This document shows, piece after piece, positions 1-5,439 of a stretch of DNA of 6,652 bases. Location of the stretch: NCBI GenBank assembly GCA_900751815.1, contig CAADST010000002.1, forward strand, positions 1-6,652, read 5' to 3'. Under the pieces are notes generated by a model. The model had not been told where the DNA came from, made no database searches, and saw nothing but the letters and a program-made list of their open reading frames with translations. Source of the stretch: Bacilli bacterium (GTDB taxonomy: Bacteria > Bacillota_I > Bacilli_A > RF39 > UBA660). The first letter of the stretch is position 1. Every line of letters starts with the position of its first letter. The position numbers were made by a program, and so were the translations under genes.

Positions 1-385
1 TTTTATATAATTTTTCATTTGCAAATGCTACAGTTTTATTATTACCTGGCAATAAATCAGTAATATATCTATAAATATAATTATCATGATAAAAAGTAAT
101 ATCTAAATTTAATTTTTTATCTATAATATCTATTAAATATGTATTTTTAACTCTAAAAAATGATAATATATCATATACTAAAGCAAGTAATTCTACAGCA
201 GTAGTTTTACCAGATGCATTTTTACCAACTATACCAATAGTGCTAAATGTATAAAGATTTTCATTGATTTCATTTAATTCAAATTCTTTATCTTCTTCTG
301 TTTTATTAGCAACAGGAACATAAGAAATTGTAAAATTATCTTCACACAATTTAAAATTATTGGCAACAATTTTTAATAATTTCAT
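1..385 (-). CDS. AAA15-family ATP-binding protein, N-terminal part (cut by window edge)
   Basis: The first 128 codons of a gene that continues beyond position 1. The protein begins MKLLKIVANNFKLCEDNFTI, the short beta-strand start typical of SMC/OLD-like ATPases of the COG1106 (AAA15/AAA21) group. A clear Walker A motif, GKNASGKT, spans residues 54-61 and is followed by a hydrophobic helix. Walker B, the signature motif and any C-terminal nuclease domain lie outside the window. Members of this group are often found in defence or abortive-infection loci, sometimes with a partner such as RloB; no partner is visible here. The start at 385 is supported by an AGGGAGG ribosome binding site at 394-400, 8 bases upstream, and by a promoter just before it. 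The family call is firm, the biological role is inferred. Confidence 0.85.
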   Translation of the reverse strand, partial: MKLLKIVANNFKLCEDNFTISYVPVANKTEEDKEFELNEINENLYTFSTIGIVGKNASGKTTAVELLALVYDILSFFRVKNTYLIDIIDKKLNLDITFYHDNYIYRYITDLLPGNNKTVAFANEKLYK

Positions 386-409
386 ATACTTTTCCTCCCT
401 TTCAATATA

Positions 410-418
410 ATTATATCA
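410..418 (-). promoter_or_regulatory. Extended -10 promoter of the AAA15 ATPase gene
   Basis: On the minus strand this reads TGATATAAT, a perfect -10 hexamer (410-415) with the TG of an extended -10 (417-418). The place where a -35 would lie (433-438) reads GTATTT, a poor match, so the extended -10 probably carries the promoter. Transcription would start near 403, giving a leader of about 18 bases that contains the ribosome binding site. Confidence 0.65.
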
Positions 419-429
419 CATTTTGCACC

Positions 430-456
430 AAAAAATACATTTTTTTTGTATTTTTT
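430..456. repeat. 10-bp perfect inverted repeat over the -35 region of the ATPase promoter
   Basis: AAAAAATACA at 430-439 is repeated inverted as TGTATTTTTT at 447-456, with a 7-base T loop. The left arm covers the -35 position of the promoter at 410-418, so it could be an operator. It sits 19 bases after the last recognisable codon of the XRE-ImmA pseudogene, so it could instead be a weak A/T terminator. The stem contains only one C-G pair, so chance is a real alternative in such AT-rich DNA. Confidence 0.35.
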
Positions 457-474
457 AAAATTCGGTTAAATTAT

Positions 475-1394
475 TTAAAAATATAATCTGTTAGTTGATA
501 CCCCCAAATATTTAATTGCTTCTTTTTTGCTTATTATGTTTTCTGACTCTAATCAAAATATTATCTTTTTTCCTTTTAACGAATGTTCTTCAACAAATTT
601 AAGTTGTTCTTTTTTCAAACCTTTTTTAGATAACAGAATAAATAAATTTCTTTTTTTAAATTCATCTATTATTCCAGATAATAAAGTCGCATTATAACAG
701 CATTTAATGAAACTTTATAAGTAGTTGCTAGCATGAATATATCATTAAGAGAAATATTTTTTATTAATTTATTTCTTCCTATAGCTAAATTACTTTTTAT
801 ACTTAATTGTGACATCAACAAACATGATGCAAAATAATTACAATATTTTTCTTTATCTCTCCCACTTAAATCTTTCTTAAAATTCAATATTAAATGTCCT
901 AATTCATGAGCTAATGTAAATCTATTTCGTTCATATCCTTTAGAAGATAAAATTATGAATGAACAATCATTTACCTTGCCACTAAAGCCATCAAAATTTT
1001 CTGAAGAGTTTACTTCTAATATTAAAAAACCATTATTTTCTAATTTATAAGTTAAATTGTCAAGTGGTCCGCTTTCAGATACCCCTAGTAATTTTCTAAC
1101 CCTTAAAGCTATATCTTCAATCTCACTATAATTAGAGACATTAAATTACTTAATTGAGAATTATTTCTATAATTGCCAAATTCTATTTTAACTATTGGAT
1201 AACTATATACCAAATCAGATATATTTACTTTTAATATTTTGGCTATTTCAATTAATCTAGTAGAATTAGGAGTCATAGTATCATCCTCATATTTTTTAAT
1301 AGTTTGATGTGACACTCCTAAAAGATTTGCAAGATCTCGCATAGATAATCCATTTAATAGCCTATATTTCTTTATATTATATTTTTGTAAGCAT
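475..1394 (-). pseudogene. Broken XRE helix-turn-helix + ImmA/IrrE zinc peptidase regulator
   Basis: One gene, now in pieces. (1) The XRE domain reads NIKKYRLLNGLSMRDLANLL onward, then GVSHQTIKKYEDD, down to about 1145; the likely original ATG at 1394 (MLTK) is out of frame with it. (2) After VKIEFGNYRNNSQLSNL the frame changes near 1140-1150. Compared with the COG2856 family, some tens of residues of linker are missing there, so a frameshifting deletion is likely. (3) The peptidase part continues with NYSEIEDIALRVRKLLGV, FDGFSGKV and the intact zinc motif LAHELGHLIL (HELGH at 894-908), then EKYCNYFASCLLM. (4) Near 676 one base is missing, and the protein resumes as GIIDEFKKRNLFILLSKKGL. (5) An in-frame TGA lies at 553-555, after which the usual C-terminal segment (IISKKEAIKYLGVS) continues to a TAA at 475. 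Family members sense stress and cleave repressors or act as repressors, commonly in mobile elements and defence loci. A full-length product cannot be made. Confidence 0.88.
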
Positions 1395-1405
1395 TAAATT
1401 TTATG

Positions 1406-1514
1406 TTCTCTCTGCTTTTCTCTGCAGAGTTCTCTGTGTATTAGTTAATGCTAGTAATATTAGAGAAATACAACTATAGTTCTCTGCAGTGCTCTGTGCA
1501 ATACTCTGCAGAGT
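1406..1514. repeat. Two phased CTCTG triplets containing CTCTGCAGAG palindromes
   Basis: On the plus strand CTCTG begins at 1410, 1420 and 1432, and again at 1482, 1492 and 1504. Spacing is 10 then 12 bp in both groups, and the groups are offset by 72 bp. The copies at 1420-1429 and 1504-1513 are complete palindromes CTCTGCAGAG, 84 bp apart, which is about eight helical turns. Several copies continue as CTCTGCAG or CTCTGTG. The right triplet overlaps the spacer and -35 of the promoter at 1473-1501; the left one lies in its predicted leader. The tract is richer in G+C than its surroundings. The layout fits cooperative binding of a dimeric regulator, most simply the XRE-ImmA protein encoded just downstream. 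Iterons of a replication protein are an alternative, but no such gene is seen. Confidence 0.6.
1473..1501 (-). promoter_or_regulatory. Promoter of the XRE-ImmA regulator gene
   Basis: On the minus strand TTGCAC (1496-1501) and TATAGT (1473-1478) are separated by exactly 17 bp. The predicted transcription start is near 1466, giving a leader of about 70 bases to the old ATG at 1394. CTCTG motifs lie in the spacer (1482, 1492) and a full palindrome just upstream of the -35 (1504-1513), an arrangement expected for a repressed promoter. No good ribosome binding site precedes 1394, in keeping with the decayed gene. Confidence 0.6.
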
Positions 1515-1524
1515 TTTAAGCATC

Positions 1525-1548
1525 AAAAAACTATAGCCTAAGCTATAG
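1525..1548 (-). terminator. Intrinsic terminator of the coupling ATPase gene
   Basis: Read on the minus strand, the stop codon of the coupling ATPase (1551-1553) is followed two bases later by CTATAGC, a TTAG loop, GCTATAG and then six T (1525-1530). The stem is 7 bp and perfect. It separates the ATPase transcript from the promoter of the XRE-ImmA gene downstream. Confidence 0.8.
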
Positions 1549-1550
1549 CA

Positions 1551-2873
1551 TTATTCACTATATATTTTTGTTTCATGGGTTTTTCTTGAAGGTAAATTAA
1601 CTTTATTATATTCACCCCAATTATATTTATCATCTGGATATAATTTAGTTCTAATTGGATATTCTCTAGGCATTAATATTAATGCTTCAAAATGATTTAA
1701 TACTTTTAATTCTTCAACTGTAATTAATGGTTGTATTTTTTTATCAGCTAAAGTATTACCACAAATTTTAGATATTTCTGTTAAAGTATCATAATCATTA
1801 GAAAGTAAATAAATTGTATTTGTAAAACACATTCTAAGTATTTCTGAATTTTCTTTACCATAAGTATTTTCTAGATCTTTAAAACTTCTGATAATAGCAG
1901 TAATACATACCTTATTTCTTCTAATGTTATTTATCAATTTAGAAAAATCTTTAATAGGAAGTAAATTATCAAAATCATCTAATAAAATATTTAATCTCTT
2001 TTTATTATTATCTTCAATTGAATCAATTATTTGATTAATAAATAGAGGAATTATATCATTATAGTTTGATGTATTACCACTTAAAATAAAGATTGCTGTT
2101 TTTTCTTTTTGAATATCTCTTAAATCAAAATCACTATAATTTAACATATTAGCTAAATTAACTCTAGTTATATATTTATGCATTCTTAAATTAAATGTAG
2201 CAATTATTCCCCCTTTTGTTTCTGCTGGGGCTTTTAAAATAGCTGATAAATAATAACTAATAGTTGCTTTGTCTTTTATTTTATCAATAAACTTATCATC
2301 TATTTTATTAGCTAAATTATAAATGCTTTCTAAGTTTATTTCATCAGATTTAGCATTTCCAAATAAATACAAAGCTAAACCAACAAAATAATCTATTGCA
2401 GAATTATTCCAAAAACTACTAGCTTCATCACTATCACTAAACAAGTAGTATGCGATATTTTCAAGTTCTGTAATAGCTTCATCCAAATTATTATTCTTAT
2501 ATAAATTATATGGCAATATTAAAGGATTCCAATTATTACCATATTTTGCTTCTTTAAAATCAATAGCAATAACTTTATAACCATTATCATCTAGCATACC
2601 ACTTAAAGTGTTGTAAGCTTCCCCATTAATATCATGAATTACAAATGATTCTCCAGCTTTAATAGAAAGTCTAGCCATTGGTAATATAACCGTTTGACTT
2701 TTACCAGAACCAGTTGAACCAATTACTAAATTATGGCCATCATGCGCATTAATATAAAAATTACCATTATCATACATCATAGGAAAACCTGATTCATCTA
2801 ACACCCCCGTTCCATCATATTTAACTAATTTTTCTTTGAACTTATTATTATTCGTCCAATGTGCATATTGCAT
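1551..2873 (-). CDS. VirD4/TraG-like conjugative coupling ATPase, short form without membrane anchor
   Basis: A 440-residue P-loop ATPase of the type IV secretion coupling protein family, which recruits DNA-relaxase complexes or protein substrates to a secretion channel. Walker A is GSTGSGKS at residues 52-59, preceded by HNLV and followed by the family's FVIHDINGEAY (usually a DPKGE-type segment). NNWNPL (113-118) is another family landmark. Walker B is LNILLDDF at 294-301, with Asp where Glu is usual. The later family segment that normally carries a conserved Gln reads AIIRSFKDLENTYG (326-339), with Arg at that place. Family members commonly exceed 550 residues and start with transmembrane helices; this one starts at AHWTNNNKFKEK, near the cytoplasmic domain boundary, and shows no membrane segment. 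The start at 2873 has an AGGTGA site at 2880-2885, six bases upstream, so the short form seems genuine. No relaxase or other secretion gene is in the window. It is transcribed divergently from the AraC-type gene and ends at a terminator. Confidence 0.85.
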   Translation of the reverse strand: MQYAHWTNNNKFKEKLVKYDGTGVLDESGFPMMYDNGNFYINAHDGHNLVIGSTGSGKSQTVILPMARLSIKAGESFVIHDINGEAYNTLSGMLDDNGYKVIAIDFKEAKYGNNWNPLILPYNLYKNNNLDEAITELENIAYYLFSDSDEASSFWNNSAIDYFVGLALYLFGNAKSDEINLESIYNLANKIDDKFIDKIKDKATISYYLSAILKAPAETKGGIIATFNLRMHKYITRVNLANMLNYSDFDLRDIQKEKTAIFILSGNTSNYNDIIPLFINQIIDSIEDNNKKRLNILLDDFDNLLPIKDFSKLINNIRRNKVCITAIIRSFKDLENTYGKENSEILRMCFTNTIYLLSNDYDTLTEISKICGNTLADKKIQPLITVEELKVLNHFEALILMPREYPIRTKLYPDDKYNWGEYNKVNLPSRKTHETKIYSE

Positions 2874-2955
2874 TTTTTCTCACCTCGCATATATTAAATC
2901 ACATATTTTATATTATCTTTTAAACAATAGTGGCTTTTTATGATATAATGTACTT
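2874..2955. promoter_or_regulatory. Divergent control region between coupling ATPase and AraC-type gene
   Basis: An 82-bp AT-rich spacer. On the plus strand TAAACA (2921-2926), a 17-bp spacer and TATAAT (2944-2949) preceded by TG (2941-2942) form a strong extended -10 promoter for the AraC-type gene. Its start point would be at or next to the A of the ATG at 2956. On the minus strand the coupling ATPase has a good AGGTGA site (2880-2885) but no clear promoter; a TTGTTT at 2922-2927 overlaps the opposite -35, and TGATTTAAT at 2893-2901 is a weak -10 candidate. No clear operator repeat is visible. Confidence 0.6.
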
Positions 2956-3411
2956 ATGAAAGAAGTAATATATAAAATATTAAAATTTATAGATTCTAAT
3001 ATTAATCAAAAAATAGATATAGATTATTTATCTAAACATTTTTATATTAATAGATATTATTTAATGAAACTATTTAAAAGAGAAATGGGTTTAACTATTA
3101 ATAACTATATTAATAGTCTAAGAATATATAATAGTCTAAAAGATATAAAAGATAAAAGCATTTTAAATGTTGCTTTAAAAAATGGATTTTATTCTCAAGA
3201 ATATTATTCTGAGACATTTAAAAAGATTATGGGAGTTAAACCAATTACTTATAAAAAGTATATTAATTATGATAGATCTGTATCCTATAAAGAAATAGAT
3301 ATAATATTAAATAGTTTAATTAATTTAAAAGATATAGTAAATAAAAAAGAAAATTATTTACATAACTTTCTTTCTCAAGATCATGAACAAGTATTATCTA
3401 TATTTAGATAA
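2956..3411 (+). CDS. AraC/XylS-type DNA-binding regulator without sensor domain
   Basis: A 151-residue protein consisting of the two-helix-turn-helix AraC DNA-binding domain at its N-terminus plus a short tail. The first helix-turn-helix is at about residues 22-43 (IDYLSKHFYINRYYLMKLFK) and the second at about 69-92. The family signature GFYSQEYYSETFKKIMGVKP lies at 77-96. There is no N-terminal ligand-binding domain; residues 105-151 are a lysine-rich helical tail with no recognised domain. The domain resembles single-domain activators of the SoxS/MarA kind in size, with the extra at the C-terminus. Its promoter (-10 at 2944-2949) leaves no room for a ribosome binding site, so the mRNA is probably leaderless. 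It is the only plus-strand gene in the window and diverges from the coupling ATPase, a plausible target. Its stop is one base from the stop of the convergent amidase gene. Confidence 0.9.
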   Translation: MKEVIYKILKFIDSNINQKIDIDYLSKHFYINRYYLMKLFKREMGLTINNYINSLRIYNSLKDIKDKSILNVALKNGFYSQEYYSETFKKIMGVKPITYKKYINYDRSVSYKEIDIILNSLINLKDIVNKKENYLHNFLSQDHEQVLSIFR

Positions 3412-3412
3412 A

Positions 3413-4762
3413 TTAAGGCAATAATAATTTTTGACCTATTGATAATGTAGTTGTTGATAGATTATTTAATTTAGTAATTGCTGATACGGTGGTACCAAAT
3501 TCTTCTGCTATACCATATAAGGTATCTCCTGATTTTACGGTATAAACTACATTATCACTACTGCTACTTGGTATTTTTAGAGTCTGACCAATACTTAAAG
3601 TATTACTCGTTAAATTATTTAACGATTTTAAAGCATCAACTGTAGTATTATATTTATTAGCTATTGCATATAATGTATCTCCTGCTTTTACAGTATAAGT
3701 ATTAGTACTTGTACTATTACTACCTGGTAATTTTAAAACTTGACCTATTGATAATGTATTACTTGTTAAATTATTTAGTGATTTTAATGTATCAACTGTT
3801 GTGTTATATTTATTAGCTATTCCATAAAGGGTATCTCCTGATTTTACAGTATAGGTATTAGTACTAGCTGTAGTACTTGGTAATTTTAAAACTTGACCAA
3901 TAGACAAGGAATCAGTGGTTAAATTGTTGATAGATTTCAAGTTATCAACAGTTGTATTAAATTTATTGGCTATACCATATAATGTATCACCTTTTTGAAC
4001 TATATATTCATCAGTAGTAGTCTCAGATTCTTTAGTTGGAATAAGTAAATTTTGACCAATACTTAGTAAATTACTTGTTAAATTATTAGCTTGTTTTAAT
4101 TCATCCACTGTAATACCGTACTTTTTAGAAATACTCCATAGGGAATCTCCACTTTTAACTGTATAGTAATTAGAACCAGTCGGAGCAATATAAGTACCAC
4201 CAGCATATTCCACAATTGCTTTAGTTACCGCTTCAGCGAGGTCTTCCCAATTATTTTTAATTTGAGAAACATCATCTCCAGTAGAATCTGCAAAGCCATA
4301 TTCAACAATTACTGTTTCGTTATTGGGGGTATCACGCATTATGTAATAATAATCTTTCGCGGGATTGCTAGGCAATCTTCTTTGATAATACTTTCTCACA
4401 TTTTGGCCAGCGGTTTCTAACTCTTTAGCTATTTTAGCTGAAAATGTATCATCATTGCGAAGGGCATAAATAACCTCAGCACCATCACCACCCCCAGCAT
4501 TAATGTGATTAGATACAACTATTACATCTTCGCCATTACCATAAAAACTTTGAATACGCCCAGGCCTTGAATTACTATCAAGTGTTTCATCACTAGTCCT
4601 AGACATTTCATTAGGCATTCCTAACTCATCTAATCTGTTATGAATATAATCACTAATTTTTAAAGTATATTCTTTTTCAGTTATTCCATTTGCAATAGTC
4701 CCAGGATCATCCCCACCATGTCCAGCATCAATTACCACCTTTTTTAAAGCTCTATTATCCAT
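3413..4762 (-). CDS. N-acetylmuramoyl-L-alanine amidase (Amidase_3) with five LysM domains, endolysin-like
   Basis: Cleaves the bond between N-acetylmuramic acid and L-alanine in peptidoglycan. Counting from the ATG at 4762 the protein has 449 residues. The catalytic Amidase_3 domain fills about residues 7-188: zinc ligands H15 (DAGHGG), E29 (EKEYTL) and H86 (SNHINA), and the catalytic glutamate E154 (VEYGF). Five LysM cell-wall-binding domains of 44 residues follow, each with a (K/A)(S/A)GD(T/S)L core, joined by Ser/Thr-rich linkers. There is no signal peptide or membrane segment, as in phage endolysins that need a holin or cell lysis for release; no holin is visible. An upstream GTG at 4771 adds three residues, but it lies inside the AGGTGA ribosome binding site (4768-4773), so 4762 is preferred. 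A promoter is proposed in the 109-bp upstream gap. Confidence 0.92.
   Translation of the reverse strand: MDNRALKKVVIDAGHGGDDPGTIANGITEKEYTLKISDYIHNRLDELGMPNEMSRTSDETLDSNSRPGRIQSFYGNGEDVIVVSNHINAGGGDGAEVIYALRNDDTFSAKIAKELETAGQNVRKYYQRRLPSNPAKDYYYIMRDTPNNETVIVEYGFADSTGDDVSQIKNNWEDLAEAVTKAIVEYAGGTYIAPTGSNYYTVKSGDSLWSISKKYGITVDELKQANNLTSNLLSIGQNLLIPTKESETTTDEYIVQKGDTLYGIANKFNTTVDNLKSINNLTTDSLSIGQVLKLPSTTASTNTYTVKSGDTLYGIANKYNTTVDTLKSLNNLTSNTLSIGQVLKLPGSNSTSTNTYTVKAGDTLYAIANKYNTTVDALKSLNNLTSNTLSIGQTLKIPSSSSDNVVYTVKSGDTLYGIAEEFGTTVSAITKLNNLSTTTLSIGQKLLLP
3416..4168 (-). repeat. Five tandem LysM-coding repeats
   Basis: LysM-coding units lie at 4037-4168, 3878-4009, 3725-3856, 3569-3700 and 3416-3547, each 132 bp, with a period of 153-159 bp. 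The third and fourth units are nearly identical in protein (TYTVK(S/A)GDTLY, then IANKYNTTVD and LTSNTLSIGQ) and similar in DNA, indicating recent duplication. The first unit (YYTVKSGDSLWSISKKYG) and the last (IAEEFGTTVSAI) are the most divergent. Homologous recombination between units could change the domain number. Confidence 0.9.
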
Positions 4763-4802
4763 GTATATCACCTAGAATATTATATGAATATTTTAAATAT
4801 TG

Positions 4803-4830
4803 GTTATATCGTGGTTTAATTACAATTCAA
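4803..4830 (-). promoter_or_regulatory. Candidate promoter of the amidase gene
   Basis: On the minus strand TTGAAT (4825-4830), a 16-bp spacer and TATAAC (4803-4808) lie 41 bases before the ATG. A second possible -10, TATAAT, lies closer to the gene at about 4780-4785 but has no recognisable -35. An inverted repeat AATATTT/AAATATT (4787-4801) lies between them; in such AT-rich DNA it may be chance. The gap suggests the amidase is transcribed separately from the phosphoesterase. Confidence 0.4.
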
Positions 4831-4871
4831 AAACATCTAACAATAATCATCAATAAAAAAGTTTTACTAAA

Positions 4872-5351
4872 TCAAACTTCTATTGGTTTATAATCTATTA
4901 CTTCTACTGAAACACATTTATGTAACTCTTTACTAAATCCCTCATCTTCTAATGGTTTATTATGAATATGTCCATGAACATTAATAAAACCAACAGGTAT
5001 ATCTCTATCAGGAATAGGCCGATGAGATAAAATTATCTTTTTATCTTCAATTAAAGTTCTAGTTGGAATAACTTCCAAGCCATGAGTATTGTAATAATTA
5101 ATAGATTTACCATCATGATTACCACGAATTAAATATATTTTGCCATTCAATTTACTAACTAAATTAGTAATATCACTATTTTTAAAAGCAAAATCTCCAA
5201 GATGATAAACTATATCATTTTCGTTTACTACACTGTTCCAATACTTTATTAATTCTTCATTCATTTCTTCTACATTACTAAAGGGACGATTACAATACTT
5301 TATAATATTGGTATGACCAAAATGAGTATCAGCAATAAAATATGTTTTCAT
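4872..5351 (-). CDS. Calcineurin-like metallophosphoesterase, COG4186 type
   Basis: A 159-residue soluble phosphoesterase with all the metal-binding motifs of the calcineurin-like fold: D8-x-H10 (ADTHFGH), GDF with D53 (YHLGDFAF), GNHD with N78 and H79, H110 (LSHRP) and GHIH at 127-130. The text DTHFGHTNIIKYCNRPF near the start is characteristic of the small COG4186 group found in bacteria and phages. The true substrate of this group is not established, so a general phosphomono- or diesterase call is safest. The length matches the family. The start at 5351 has a GGAGG site at 5356-5360, four bases upstream. That ATG overlaps by one base (TAATG) the stop of a short remnant reading frame, a sign of former translational coupling. 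The gene ends in TGA, unlike its neighbours, which end in TAA. Confidence 0.92.
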   Translation of the reverse strand: MKTYFIADTHFGHTNIIKYCNRPFSNVEEMNEELIKYWNSVVNENDIVYHLGDFAFKNSDITNLVSKLNGKIYLIRGNHDGKSINYYNTHGLEVIPTRTLIEDKKIILSHRPIPDRDIPVGFINVHGHIHNKPLEDEGFSKELHKCVSVEVIDYKPIEV

Positions 5352-5416
5352 TATTCCTCCAGTTTACTATCACCCATAGCATAATCAATAGTAATCCCAG
5401 GGCGTACATTTTTTAA
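5351..5416 (-). pseudogene. C-terminal remnant of an unidentified gene coupled to the phosphoesterase
   Basis: An open frame of 21 codons, with the tail VRPGITIDYAMGDSKLEE followed by TAA. It has no start codon or ribosome binding site of its own at the left end and begins right after a stop codon inside an A/T palindrome. Its composition is protein-like and more G+C-rich than the adjoining DNA. Its stop overlaps the next ATG as TAATG and its last codons contain the GGAGG site of the phosphoesterase, the usual form of an upstream gene in an operon. I do not recognise the parent family. Chance is possible for so short a frame. Confidence 0.4.
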
Positions 5417-5424
5417 TTAAAAAA
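5409..5424. repeat. 16-bp perfect A/T palindrome at a gene junction
   Basis: TTTTTTAATTAAAAAA lies between the stop of the HEPN-like gene (5440) and the remnant frame. It could act as a weak bidirectional terminator, or mark the point where the upstream part of the remnant's parent gene was lost. It has no G-C pairs, so a stable RNA hairpin is doubtful. Confidence 0.35.
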
Positions 5425-5439
5425 CTATATTTAAAAAAC

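Noticed and set aside
553..555. TGA read as tryptophan (mycoplasma code)
   Set aside because: Intact genes in the window use TGG for tryptophan, the phosphoesterase ends naturally at a TGA, and this TGA is in a gene with several other lesions.
669..1342. Two separate small genes (669-887 and 1109-1342)
   Set aside because: They are pieces of one XRE-ImmA gene; the coding frame of the 669-887 piece continues well upstream through HELGH, and family order is kept across the frameshifts.
1406..1514. CRISPR array or minisatellite
   Set aside because: The repeated unit is only 5-10 bp with 10/12-bp spacing and no uniform spacers; it looks like a protein-binding array.
4763..4771. GTG at 4771 as start of the amidase
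   Set aside because: The GTG is part of the AGGTGA ribosome binding site that serves the ATG at 4762, and has no site of its own.
4840..4871. Terminator after the phosphoesterase
   Set aside because: A T-run is present on the minus strand, but only a three-pair stem (AGT/ACT) precedes it, too weak to call.
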